From Cymodocea nodosa (Eukaryota; Streptophyta; Magnoliopsida; Alismatales; Cymodoceaceae), in the NCBI GenBank assembly GCA_036874045.1, contig CM072341.1, positions 7,638,501 through 7,702,500 on the forward strand: a DNA stretch of 64,000 bases, in the 5' to 3' direction. Position numbers and translations under genes: made by a program. The notes beneath the pieces were generated by a model. It was given only the letters and a program-made list of their open reading frames with translations, had not been told where the DNA came from and ran no database searches. Below, one piece after another: positions 22,433 through 34,220 of this stretch (positions within the stretch are counted from its first letter, which is position 1; each line of letters begins with the position of its first letter).

Positions 22433-24645
22433 TAATAAAACATCATTTATAAAGCATTTCTCAATTACCTAAACCTTGCCAGACCCAAGGATATTTGTTT
22501 TGCTTTTATTTCCAAAGGTAACTTGTCCGTTCTTGGTCTTTGTTATTTCTGTAAATAATCATATATCTCCAATCATGTGGCTGGATGCTCCACTGTTCAT
22601 TATCCATTTTGATTTGTATACCTACAAAACAGTCAAAAAGAGATTTTATCTCTTGGAACCCATTTTTGAGTGGGTCCAAGAATTTTAGAGAGAGTCATAT
22701 CAAAATAATCTATATTTTTAGACTTCAACTTATCTATTTTCTGATAATTATTCTTGCATTCCTTTCTCTTTGTGTTATAATTATCAGAACATTTGTCTCT
22801 ATGTAAACTAGAGTTGAAATTTACATTTCTAACATTACTTGATTTCCAATATCCGATATTCTTTATATATGAAGAAAATTGATCAAGAATATTAAAATTC
22901 TTAAATGTCTTAGCTTGATTCTTCTTAAGATTTCTTTTGAAATTCTTGCATCATATGCTATCATTTATATGCTGCATTTTATCAACTTGCACATATTTTT
23001 CTCCCTTTTTAATCACATACGAAATAGTTTTTCTCTCACTATTCTTAGTACTGGAAATAAAGACATTATTTTTAGTAGTACCATCATGCAATATATAATT
23101 TTCAAAAGATGCATCGTGTAAACCAATACCATGTTTTCCTACATTTGATATTTTGCCACTAAGTTCATTTGTTATAGTTTGACTATTATTCCATTTAATT
23201 AATATAGCCTTTTGATCGCATACTTTAATCTTTTACACATCAATTTTTGAATTTAAATCAGTAATAGTCAGTTCTAGTTTTTCAATTTCATAGATCATTT
23301 TCTTCTTATCAGCAATTAAATTTTCACAATCAGCATGCAATTTTCTTTCTATAGTAGTGAACTTTAAAATTTCCTAAGCATGCCTTTGATTTTCTTCTTT
23401 AAATTTATTCAACGTAGAGTTCAGAAAATCAATCTTATTTTCAGATTCATCTAGCATTTTCCTAGTGTCCTTTCTTTCTGTTTTGACTTTCTTATATTTT
23501 TTGGTCAGTCTATTGTATTCAATAAGTAATCCATCAAAACTATCAAAATTTGCATTTTGATCAGAGGGTACCTCTCTGGATTTTGCCATAAAGCATACAT
23601 TTGCTAGATTTTCTTCTGAATCTGATGTTGATGAGGATTCGTTGTCTGATGTTGAATCCTTTGTTTCTTCACTTTGTGAAGCTAAAGAGTCATCCCATGT
23701 CACTTTAAGTGTCTTTCTCTTTCTGAATTTCTTATTCCTGAAATTCCTCCTTGAATTCTTCTTATCTTTGTTGAGAGGACAATCAGTTTGAAAGTGACCC
23801 AGCCTGTTGCACTTGTAGCATATACTTCTGTCTTTCGTGAATGACTTCTTCTCCAAATCTCTAGATGTCTTTACTGACCTGAAGTTCCTGCGTTTTTTCA
23901 ACAGATTTCTAAATTTTCTAGTCAATAACAGTAAATCATCATTAAAATGACTAGTGACTTCTAAGACTTTATCAGCCTCAAAAACCAGATCCCTTCTAGG
24001 ATTTTTCCCTTTTGGATCTAAATGTTGTACTTCATAGGCTGTTAGATTTCCTATGAGATCATCAAGAGTATATGTATTTAAGTCTTTGGACTCTTCAATA
24101 GATGTTGTCTTTTGAGCCTAAATTTTAGTTAAAGATCTAAGGATCTTTCTTACCAAGTCTTTTTCCTCAAATTTCTTGCCTAAAGATTTTAATGAATTTA
24201 CAATCTCAAGAAAACGGGAAAATATGTCAAAGATACATTCATTTTCATGCATTTTAAAAAGCTCATATTTATGTACTAACATATTGATCTTAGATTCTTT
24301 GACCAGATTAGTACCTTCGTTGGCAACTTCTAAAGCATGTCATATCTCATATGCAGTTTGATATGCACAAACTTTATTAAATTGATCATGAGATAAAGCA
24401 CAAAACAAGATGTTTAAACCTTTAGCATTCAGTGTCATTCGCTACTTTTCATCAAAAGTCCAAGTATCATAGGGAGTCGTAACTAACACTATAGGATTGC
24501 TAATTATACGCCATAATTTGAAATCAATTGACTGAAAGAATACTTTCATCCTATATTTTTAGTAGCCATAATTGCTACATTCGAATATAGGAGGACGATT
24601 AGTGGTCTGTCCTTCAGTCATAACTAAAATTTTAGAATTATCCAT
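22433..24645 (-). pseudogene. A gag with zinc knuckle, coiled coil and protease region
   Basis: It starts at a Met codon near 24645 (MDNSKILVMTEG) about 100 bases after the LTR. Parts in order: a UBN2-type copia capsid region; a basic patch; the zinc knuckle CYKCNRLGHFQTDCPLNKDK (encoded near 23760-23830); an acidic Ser-rich stretch (DSTSDNESSSTSDSEENLAN); a long coiled coil (MLDESENKIDFLNSTLNKFKEE and onwards); then the degraded protease region near 22440-22700. A zinc knuckle plus a long coiled coil fits SIRE-type gag. Gag forms the virus-like particle in the cytoplasm. It is nearly parallel to 53440-55646 in A2. Broken several times. Confidence 0.88.
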
Positions 24646-24733
24646 TTTAAACAGATGATCCAAAGTAAATAACAGGAAAAAAACCAATTCCTAAATAGAG
24701 AAATGAAGGCTTTTAATTATGATAATAATGAAA

Positions 24734-24745
24734 GCTCTGATACTA
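24734..24745 (-). other. A primer-binding site
   Basis: The minus strand reads TAGTATCAGAGC two bases after the 5' LTR, a one-base variant of the initiator-Met-tRNA complement TGGTATCAGAGC used by most plant copia elements. It primes minus-strand DNA synthesis. Confidence 0.88.
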
Positions 24746-24747
24746 GT

Positions 24748-25991
24748 TGTAGGATCGTCTGTATCAAAAGAAGGGAGGTAAATTGTGTCTTTAGTAATTA
24801 AATACTAGCGGATAAAATAAGAGCACAAAACACTCGTAAATGAAATTCTATTCTTTTATTTCAAGACAGAATTTACAATATCTTTTCAGCTCAATTCCCT
24901 TCTTGACGGTTTTGATACAGTAATGTTTGATATACAATTCAAATAGGAAAACAAAGCTCTTATTCAAAACTAATTTTGAATTGTATATAACCTGATCTTT
25001 ATGCACACAGCTTCTTTCTTTCTCTTTACTCAGCTTCTGTATCTCTTCTTCTCTAGTTGTCGAATTTCCAAACTTCTTACGTTTGCAGCTCCTTTTCTAA
25101 AATTGCTTGGAATTTCGAACTTCTTCTGATGTTGGAGAATTTTTTAAAATATGAATATTCAAACTTAACTTTTCAGTTAGGGATCCGGATTGAATATTCA
25201 GACTTGGTTTTTGAGATTGGGATCCTCTTTTTGTAATGTAGCTCGTACTCTTTATTTGTAGTCGAACTCTGTTGTCTTTCACCTTCAATATATTCATCCA
25301 CTTGATCCACAATCCATTATCCATAATCCACGTACTAATTTTCTCTTTAATCCAAATTACTTTCTATTTTAATTTCCACTTTCTCCACTAACATTTTGAA
25401 TTTCCACGATCTCAACTTCGTAGATTCACCAAAATTTTATCTTCCTAGAGTCTTGTAGAATATCTTCTAAGTCTTCGACTTAGTCGAATATTTATCCTTT
25501 AAGTCCTGTAAAAACTCGAACACTTATCTTTTAACTCTTCGAGTTTTTGCACCTGCAAAACACATGACTAAACAAAGAAACTTATCTCTTCGTTAGTCCT
25601 TTTATAAAACTCGAACAGTTATCTATCCATGCGTATAAAAACTAGAACAGTTATCTAACTATTCGATTTTTCATTACCGAACGCACATGGAAAACACGTG
25701 ACAACTTAAAACATTAAAAACACACGTGCAGATAACCTTAACTATACGAGTTTTTAACATGAAGTATTCGAAAAAAATGAAACGTTAACTATACGAAAGT
25801 TTAACTATTCGAAACGTTAACTATCCGAAAGTTTAAACTATTGCAAATCTAACTCTTCGGAAATTTTTAATTTATCCAACATAAAAATAAAATTTTCCGA
25901 TAATCTGTTAACTATTATACTTAGAGAATATTATGTAGACTTATTTAAATACGATAATAAAGCATATATCATCGAAATTAAATACCTAACA
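24748..25991 (-). repeat. A 5' LTR
   Basis: 1244 bp, from TGTAGGATCGTCTG to AAATACCTAACA, followed by the duplication TAATA. It has two units of the 32-bp repeat (25779-25845). Confidence 0.93.
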
Positions 25992-25996
25992 TAATA

Positions 25997-27850
25997 CTTT
26001 CTAACCTAACCATAAGAGCAAATGTTTCATTATAATCTAGTTCTTCTTCCTATGTATACCCTTGCGCAACTAATCTAGCTTTGTTCCTTATAACTTAACC
26101 AGTTTCGTTAGTTTTGTTTCTAAAGATCCACTTTGTACTTATTATGGACTGATTTTCTAATAGAGAGACTAATTCCCAAACATCATTTCTGATGAATTGA
26201 TTTAGTTCTTCTTGCATTACCATTATCTAATTTTCATCAGATAATGCTTCTTCTATATTCTTTGGTTCCACCATAGAAACAAACAAACACATATTATTTA
26301 ATTTTACTGAAGCTCTAGTTTTAACTCCCTCATTAATATTACCAATGACTTGAGTAATAGGATTTGATGAAAAATAACGCCAATTTCTCTGATTTTCCTC
26401 AATATTCTCATCAACATCTGAAGGTCCATCACTTTCATCATTAGTTTGATCATTTAAGTTCATCTTTTTTATTTTCTTAGATAAATCTTCAATCTCTCTA
26501 TTGATCTCTAGTTCTTTTTGAAAATTGATCAAATCATCATTATCAACTTTAGATTGAGATTTTCTAAAAGAATTTTCATTGAAACTTACATGGAGGGTTT
26601 CTTCAATAGTCCTAGAAGTCTTATTACATACTCTATAGGCTTTACTTCTAGTAGACTAACCTACAAAAATTCCTTCATCCGCTTTGGCTTGAAATTTATC
26701 TCTTCCATCCTTAGTATTAAGAATAAAACACTTTCAACCAAATGATTTCATATAGGAAATTTTTGAAACCCTATTAAACATAATTTCAAAATGAGTTTTA
26801 TTAACACGAGGTCTTCAATGACTTCTGTTAATAACATAACAAGTTGTATTCACTGCTTCAGCCCAAAAGATTTTGAGGTAACTTATGTTCATTCAACACA
26901 GTTCTGGCCATCTCTTGAAGTGATCTATTCTTTCTCTCAACAACACCATTTTGACACGGTGCTCTTGGAAAAGAAAAACTATGATCAATGCCATGATCTA
27001 TATAATAATTATTCATTTGATCATTATCAAATTCAGTACCATGATCACTCCTGAGTCTTTGAATAGAGACACTTTATTCAATTTGAACAAAATTACAAAA
27101 CATTGTAAACTTTTCAAAAACTTCTGTTTTAGATGCTAGAAAATATACCCAAGTGTATCTAGATAAGTCATCTACTAAAACAAATACATACCGTTTACCA
27201 CCAAGACTCATGATTCTTGTTGGTCCAAATATATTCATATGTATAACTTCAAAGACTCTCTTGCTTGAAATATCAGTTTCGGATTTAAAAGAGTTTTTAT
27301 GAAGTTTACCTAACTCACATGCAGTACACATAAAGTCCTTTGAGTATTTAATCTTTGGTAAACCTCTCACTAAATGTTTTCTAGATAGTTTATGTAACAG
27401 TTTCATATTTATATGCCCAATCCTTCTATGCCACAGATATACATCACTAGTTTCAACTAGCAAACATGAATTTAAATCAACTGCACTAGAAGGTAAAGAT
27501 AAAATACATACAGAACATTTTCTTTTAGCAATAAACTTAATTTCATCTGTATTTTTATCAACAATTTTGCATGCATTATCTTCAAATACTACATAATATC
27601 CATTTTCAGTTAGTTTTATAACACTCAGCAAATTAAATCCTAGGTTTTCTACATATAGTACATTCAAAATAACACAAATCGGAGTTATTTGAACATTACC
27701 CATACCTATGATTTTATCCTTGCTTTTCTTTCCAAATGTTACAATTCCATTCATGGTATTTGTAAAATTTTGTAGTAGACTTTTCTGTTCGGTCATGTGA
27801 CTTGACGCTCCACTGTCCAAGATCCATTTTGATGTTGTTTCCTCCTACAA
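25997..27850 (-). pseudogene. B1 protease, integrase and start of reverse transcriptase
   Basis: The protease signature MDSGASSHMT opens the 248-codon stretch ending near 27074. The pre-integrase HRRIGHINMKLLHKLSRK and CTACELGKLHKNSF follow, then the integrase core VFEVIHMNIFGPTRIMSLGG and YVFVLVDDLSRYTWVYFL. To the left lie degraded integrase remnants (26520-27070) and the RT start (26227-26532, WRYFSSNPITQVIGN, EPKNIEEALSDE). It is continuous with 10276-11535 once element A is disregarded. Broken many times. Confidence 0.88.
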
Positions 27851-29901
27851 AACAAATTAAGAAAAACTTTTTCTTAGAACCCAATATTGTTGAGGACCAA
27901 GTTCATTAAAAGCATATTTTTTCTTTTTGTTTAAAAATAGTTTAACATTATCATTTACATTCTTATTTTTTGCACAAAAATTTTCAGATTTATCACATGT
28001 AGAATGAGTAATGGTCTAACACCAGTGTTTTGAATTACATGATCGGGTTTCTAAATTTTCAGTTTACTACAATTGTCTGAAATTTTAGAAACATTAGAAA
28101 CTGAATTTCTAGAACAAGAAACAAAAATTTTAGAAACATTAATAGTCATGTTAGAAGTACAATTTGACAAATCACATTGATTTTTATTATTACTACATGA
28201 TTCATCCCTTGAAGTACCTACTTCTACATGTTTATTACCTTGTTTCATGATAAAAGGAATTTTAGTCTTAGATTTACTTAAACTATAACTAACAAATCCT
28301 TTATTGGCTTGAGATTCAAGATATACAGGATAATCAAATCCTAAGCCAAATTTATATGACACCGTGGAAGTACTAGTTAGTTTGTCTAACTTAGTTTGAC
28401 TTAAATTCCATTTCTCAATGATAGAATTTAAATCTAGCTCTCTCAATTTTAATTTATCTATCTCTAATTCAAGTTCATTTATATTGTTTCTCAACATTTC
28501 ATTTTCAGATTCTATCTTTAATTTTTTAACATTTATATTCTATATTTGTTCATAGAAGACACATTCATTAAATCTAAATTTATGCAAATTTCTAGCATGA
28601 TTTTTATTATCACATTTAAATTTTTCTAAAGTAGTAGATAGGAAACAATTTTCTTCTTCCACAATGGATAAAAAGTTTCTAATATTCTTATTTTCCAGTT
28701 TACAAACTTTAAATTTTTGTAATAATACATGATAAGTACATAATAATTCATCAAAGTTAAAATCTGAATGACTTTCAGGATCAGATATTACCTCAGACTC
28801 ATCTGCCATGAAGCACATATGAGCAACGTCTTCTAACTCTTGTTCTCCTTCTGAATGTGAAGATTTTGATGATGATTCTTCAGATTCAGACTCTTCAGAC
28901 GTGTCATCCCAAGTGGCATTCAAGGCCTTTTTCTTGTAAAACTTTTTCTGAGTTTTCTAAGCCATCTTGTTCTGATTTGTCCTACTTTGCTTTTCATTTT
29001 TCCTTATAGGACAATCTGGAGAAAGATGTTCAGGTTTCTTACAGTTGTAACATACATACTTTCTGGATGAAGAATTCTTGTCATTTAGTAATTTTGATAT
29101 TGAGGGTTCGTCATTTCTGTTCCTTTGCTATTTCCTAGCTTTCCATGCTTTCTTGAATTTCCTAGTCAACAAAATCAAATCATTGTTAAAATCAGTAGAT
29201 ATATCAGAATCTGAATTAATTTCGAAGGCTATTTCTTTCTTCATTTTTGGTTTGTTGTGACTCAGTGATTCATTTAATTGAACTTCATAAGCTCTTAAGT
29301 TTCCTATAAGTTCATTCATGGTATAAACATTTAAATCTCATAATTCCTCAATTGATGTTACTTTCTGAGACCATTTAGAACTTAGGGATCTGAGAATTTT
29401 CCTCACCAAATCCTTCTATTCAAAATTCTTTCCTAAGCATTTTAAAGAATTTATGATATCAAGAAATCTGGAAAACTTCTCAGAAATACTTTCATCTTCA
29501 TGCATCTTAAAGAGTTCATACTTATGAATCAACATGTTTATTTTAGTCTCTTTAACTTGAGAAGTACATTCATGTGAAACTTCTAATGCATGTCACACCT
29601 CATAAGCAGATTTATATGCCGACACTTTACTGAACTATTCATAACTCAATGCACAAAATAAAATATTTAAGCCATTGGCATTCAAAGTTTTATTTTCTTT
29701 TTCGGTAATTGTACAAGTATTATAAGGGGTAGATAACGGAGTATATGGTTTAGAAATCATGAACCACAACTTATGATCTATACTTTGAAGAAAAATAGTC
29801 ATCCTATATTTCCAATATTCGAAATGTATTCCATCAAATAAAGGAGGACGATTAAGATTTTAGCCTTCATATAAAGAAAAATTACCATTTCCAGTAGCCA
29901 T
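27851..29901 (-). pseudogene. B1 gag with zinc knuckle and coiled coil
   Basis: It starts at a Met codon near 29901 (MATGNGNFSLY). Parts in order: a UBN2-type capsid region (29350-29900); a linker (MNELIGNLRAYEVQLNES, 29128-29319); a zinc-knuckle region (about 29000-29060); an acidic Ser-rich stretch (DDTSEESESEESSSKSSHSE, 28860-28920); a coiled coil (NINELELEIDKLKLRELDL, about 28430-28500); and a poorly conserved tail towards protease. It is closely related to the plus-strand copy 34221-36480 in B2. Broken many times. Confidence 0.85.
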
Positions 29902-30087
29902 CTTACCATAGATTTTTCAACCTATTTGATTTTAAACAGTCTAAAAACTTTAAAATAACTTGAGACTTAAATCAAGAAAGTTAAACGTATGCTCAGGTAT
30001 TAATGTCTGTTTAAAAACAAGGAAGGCAGAATAAACAATGATATTGAATAAGTTGGTATCGATTTTATATCAAAGATTATTAACAAA

Positions 30088-30099
30088 GCTCTAATACCA
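30088..30099 (-). other. B1 primer-binding site
   Basis: The minus strand reads TGGTATTAGAGC two bases after the 5' LTR, a one-base variant of the initiator-Met-tRNA complement. Confidence 0.9.
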
Positions 30100-30101
30100 C
30101 T

Positions 30102-31685
30102 TGTATGATCGTATGGCTACACAAGAGGGGGGTGAATTGTGTTTTTCAATATTTTCGAACATAATTGAAACTTTAAAACTCAAAAACAAGTCGAGACATT
30201 GTTTTCATAAAATCATTTTTATTCAAGGTTTCAATTACAATATACAATTCAATTCTCCTCAGAAATTGTAGACACAATTATATCTTGATACCATGTATCA
30301 TCTAAATAATTTCATAACTACAAACAGAGAAAACTAATTTGCGGAATTTAAAGCATTTCTCCCTGTTTGAGATCTTTCTTCTTCTTCTTCTTTCTTCTTC
30401 AGCAATTCTTCAATGACGAATATCTTGTCTTTTTATGCTTCATTGAATTTGATTTCTTCTGATACTTCAAATCTTCAGTGACGTAAATCTTACCTTTTTA
30501 TGCTTCAGTGAATTTTCTTCCACCTGAGAGCTTTTCCCCAAAGAGTGTTTATGATCCCTAAAAAGATTTTTCTTTTGGTGTGCATGGATAGTTTGATCCC
30601 TAAAAAGATTTTTCGTTTGATGTGCAGAGATAGTTTGATCAACGAGAATTTTATGCCTTTTATATTGTATCTTCATTTCATGCATATCCTCCACGTTTAA
30701 TCACTATCAGTTTTCCACTACTTCACGTCTTTTCTTTTTCCTTCATCAAAATACACACGTTCTGATCCACGTTTACATTTCCAATTTTCTTTAATCATCA
30801 ATCCTAAATATCTGAAAAATTTCCTGCAAAATAAACTTTCTCGTCCAAAATTTTTCATCAAGTGTAATAAGAAGTCGTTACTTTAATGTTAAGTAAACGA
30901 GTAACACAAGTAGATATTAACTTAACGTTTCTAACTTAACGAGTTCCTCATGTGCCATTTCACATGACAAGTATTGTAGCTAACTCAACGAACTATCTTC
31001 GTGGTGTAACAATAACTCAACGAACCATCTCCGATGTGTTACAGATAACTCAATGAACCAATAACAAACAAATGTTTTTATAATAAGAATTTTACCACGT
31101 GCAAAAATAACAACTTAAGTTTGTAACGCTAACCTAACACGTTACCTTAGTGTTCAATATAGCAACTCAACGCGTTTAGCTATGTTAACTTAACGAGTTA
31201 AACATGTGCACCTTAGGTGATACAATATAACATGCGTAACTTATAATTTCATCACGTGTATAACACTAACTTAACGAGTTCGTCTCTTCTTTTACTCACT
31301 AACTCAACGAGTTATCACGTGACTTATTTTAACCTTTAAGCCTCTAACTCAACGAGTTCTCACATGACCTCTATACAAATAACACTCTAACTTAATGAGT
31401 TGTCTAAACGTGCACTATTCATGATACAGAAGATATAATTTTAAAACATATCATGCTTTTAAATAAAAAACACACGTTAACTTAACGTTTAGTTACATGA
31501 AAAATTAATGCAATGAAATGACTAGTTATTTAACAGTATAATTTCAGATCCAATACAGACAACTATTTATATCAATAAGTTTTTCTGTATTAATTAATAT
31601 TTTTAATTTTTTTCACAAGCAATAGTAATTGAGCAAATATGATTATTTTCATTCAACACACATCATCAAAACAAAATACTCAACA
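30102..31685 (-). repeat. B1 5' LTR
   Basis: 1584 bp, from TGTATGATCGTATGG to ATACTCAACA, followed by the duplication CTCCT at 31686-31690. It holds the 42-bp tandem pair near 30553-30640. Confidence 0.93.
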
Positions 31686-32412
31686 CTCCTATACCTTTGG
31701 TGGCTCACAAGCAAGCTAATTGGTTTCCCAGAATAGATACCAACAAATTAGATTGATAGTTTGTCTTTTTTCTTTTTCTTATAAAATAAAACTAAAGCTA
31801 AAAGTTTTTCTTTCTTCTTCTTTTTTTCTAAAAATAAATGCAAAATTCACACAATATTAAAAGTACAAAATCACAATTTAAGAACATGATTGAAAAGTAG
31901 TGACAAATGAAATAAATGTGTTAGTTCAAGTAAACTTTTTAGGCATAATTCTTCTTGCTATTAATTCTATTTTAATGCAGTCTGTTTTCTTTTTTAACTT
32001 GTAAGCTTGTATTATGTTATCAATACTAAATATAAATGTATTACCATTAATAAATTGAAATGCAAAAAGGGATCCTTTTTTATTCCAAGATAATGTAGTT
32101 TTTTATATTTCTACGTATATGTCAATATATTCCTCTTCCCACTTCCATTCATTTAGGTCTTTCATAATCAATATTTGAAATTTTATCAATTCATCCCACA
32201 TCTTATCAAACATAAAGTAGGATCATCATATTCATTATACCACATTCCTAATTAAATTTTATCATATTCTACAGATGGTGGTTTAGCTATATCACTCGGT
32301 ATAGGTAATATTTCTATAAAGTCATCTTCATAACTACTATGTTTACTATATATAAATTAGATCTAAATGCAACTAATATATCTAATACTAAATATATATA
32401 TCCATCAAGTAT
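31686..32412 (-). pseudogene. C1 remainder: C-terminal part of the captured F-box gene
   Basis: Outside B1 the C1 body resumes with ATACCTTTGGTGGCTCACAA, exactly as in C3 at 44600. From about 31878 to 32412 it is collinear with the C-terminal part of the F-box protein gene at 44731-45858 (minus strand), including the region encoding the F-box-associated repeats. It is more decayed than the C3 copy. It ends where the B2 LTR begins; the last five bases (AGTAT) would be B2's target site. Finding the same gene in two separate C elements shows that it moved with the element. Confidence 0.75.
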
Positions 32413-34021
32413 TGTTGAGTATTTTATTTTGATGTGTGTTGAATGAAAGTAATCATATTTGCTCAATTACTATTGATTGTGAAAAGAAATTAAAATCATC
32501 AATTAATATAGAAAAAACTTATTGATATAAATACTTGTCTATATTGTATCTGAAATTATACTAAGTTAATAACTAGTCGTTTCGTTGCATTAATTTCTCA
32601 TTTAACTAAACGTTAAGTTAACGTGTGTTTTTATTGAAAAGCATGATATGTTTTAAAGTTATATTTTCTATATCATGAACAGTACACGTTTAAACAACTC
32701 ATTAAGTTAAAGTGTTATTTATATAGAGGTCACATGAGAACTCGTTAAGTTAAATGCTTAAAGGTTAAAATAGGTCACGTGAGAACTCGTTGAGTTAGTA
32801 AGTAAAAGAAGAGACGAACTCGTTAAGTTAGTGTTGTACACGTAGTGAAATTATAAGTTACGAATGTTATATTGTATCACGTGAGGTGCACATGTTTAAC
32901 TCGTCATGTTAACATAACTAAACTCGTTGAGTTGCTATACTAAACACTAAGGCAACGCGTTAGGTTAGCGTTATAAAACTTAAATTATTATTTTTGCACG
33001 TGGTAAAATTCTTATTATAAAAATATTTGTCTATTACTGGTTCGTTGAGTTATCTATAACACAACGAAGATGGTTCGTTGAGTTATCGTAATAACACAGA
33101 GATAGTTTATTGAGCTAGCTACAATACTTGTCACGTGAGTTGGCACATGAGGAACTTGTTAAGTTAGAAACGTTAAGTTAATACCTACTTGTGTTACTCG
33201 TTTAGTTAACATTAAAGTAATGACTTCTTATTACACTTGATGAAAAGTTTTTTTTGAATGATAAAGTTTATTTTGTAAGAAATTTTTCAAAAATCTAAGA
33301 TTGATGATTAAAGAAAATTGGAAATGTAAACGTGAGTCAGAACGTGTGTATTTCGATGAAGGAAAAAGAAAAAACGTGAATAATTGAAAGACTAATAGTG
33401 ATTAAACGTGGAGGATATGCATGAAATGAAGATACAATATAAAAGGCATAGATTTCTTGTTGGTCAGTTATCCCTGCACACCAAAAGAAAAATCTTTTCA
33501 GAGATCATCAAAAACACCTCTTCGGGGAAAAGCTCTCAGGTGGAAGAAAATTCAATGAAGTAGAAAAGGTCAAATTTATGTCACTGAAGATTTGAAGTAT
33601 CAGATGGAAGATAATTCAATGAAGCAGAAAAAGGTAAGATATATGTCACTGAAGAGTTAAAGTATCAGAAAAAAGCAAATTCGGTGAAGCAGAGAAAGAC
33701 AAGATATTCGTCACTGAAGAATTGCTAAAGAATAAAAAGAAGAAGAAAGATCTCAAATAAGGAGAAATGTTTTAAATTCCGCAAATTAGTTTTCTTTGTT
33801 TGTAGTTATGAAATTGTATAGATGAAACATGGTATTGATATATAATTGCATTTACAATTTCTGAGGAGAATTGAATTGTATATTGTAATTGAAACCTTGA
33901 ATAAAAATGATTTTATGAAAACAGTGTCTCGACTTATTTTTGAGTTTTAAAGTTTCAATTATATTCGAAAATATTGAAAAACACAATTCACCCCCCTCTT
34001 GTGTAGTCATACGATCCTACA
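32413..34021 (+). repeat. B2 5' LTR
   Basis: 1609 bp, TGTTGAGTATTTTATTTTGA to GATCCTACA. This is the one B LTR in the window in sense orientation, so its layout is easy to read: U3 with ACGTG and AACTCGTTAAGTTA motifs, then a TATA box, then a leader with tandem repeats, then the U5 end with CACCCCCCTCTTGTG. Confidence 0.93.
33438..33444 (+). promoter_or_regulatory. Likely TATA box of the B LTR promoter
   Basis: TATAAAA, followed by GGC, lies between the motif-rich U3 and the conserved leader, about 580 bases before the LTR end. It is also present in the B1 LTRs (minus strand, near 30655-30665). The position fits an RNA polymerase II core promoter; activity is inferred. Confidence 0.55.
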
Positions 34022-34023
34022 AG

Positions 34024-34035
34024 TGGTATCAGAGG
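34024..34035 (+). other. B2 primer-binding site
   Basis: TGGTATCAGAGG lies two bases after the LTR, matching the initiator-Met-tRNA complement in all but the last base. Confidence 0.9.
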
Positions 34036-34220
34036 TTTGTTAATAATTTTTGATATAAAATCGATACCAACTTATTTAATATCATTGCTTATTCTGCGTT
34101 CCTTGGTTTTAAACAGAAATTTATATCTGAGCATTCGTTTAACTTTCTTAATTTAAGGCTCAAGTTCTTTTAAAGTTTTAAAATATTTAAAATCAAATAG
34201 TTTGAAAAATCTAATGTAAG

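Larger units (their letters stand above)
11536..25991 (-). mobile_element. A: complete-span copia element (SIRE/Maximus type), family A, broken
   Basis: LTRs lie at 11536-12822 and 24748-25991, flanked by the 5-bp duplication TAATA (11531-11535 and 25992-25996), and the element sits inside B1's reverse transcriptase region. Sense order on the minus strand is 5' LTR, primer site, gag with a CCHC zinc knuckle and coiled coil, protease, integrase, RT, RNase H, a noncoding block containing a C-LTR-like segment, a long aORF, a purine tract and a 3' LTR. A solo B LTR (18779-20528) is nested in RT. The LTRs differ by eye at about 5% in the first 250 bases, so the age is similar to or slightly younger than B1, which fits its nested position. 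It has more than ten breaks. Confidence 0.93.
4323..31685 (-). mobile_element. B1: complete-span copia element (SIRE/Maximus type), family B, broken
   Basis: Both LTRs are present (4323-5914 and 30102-31685), with the 5-bp duplication CTCCT outside them (4318-4322 and 31686-31690). In sense order (minus strand) it has a 5' LTR, an initiator-Met-type primer site, gag, protease, integrase, reverse transcriptase, RNase H, a noncoding block, aORF, a purine tract with the SIRE-like pattern GATGATGAC next to a G-run, and a 3' LTR. Element A (11536-25991) is inserted in its reverse transcriptase region. By eye the first 270 bases of the two LTRs differ at about 16 positions (near 6%), suggesting an insertion a few million years old at usual plant rates. 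It carries more than ten breaks and is not functional. Confidence 0.92.
940..32412 (-). mobile_element. C1: Athila-like gypsy element, gag/F-box form, heavily nested and broken
   Basis: This is the oldest visible layer of the left half. Its own pieces are the 3' LTR (940-1021 and 2233-2664), the purine tract and 3' noncoding region (2665-4322), and an F-box remnant (31686-32412). Everything between belongs to younger insertions: a solo A LTR and copia B1 with copia A inside it. The pieces are collinear with C3 (40961-45260), which shows that they belong together. The right end is cut off where copia B2 starts. Its gag and 5' LTR are not seen in the window. It is a broken fossil. Confidence 0.75.

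Noticed and set aside
24734-24745. tRNA-like strings near LTR ends (TGGTATCAGAGC, TGGCACCGTTGC).
   Set aside because: They are only the 12-19 base primer-binding sites complementary to tRNA 3' ends; no tRNA body or cloverleaf is present.
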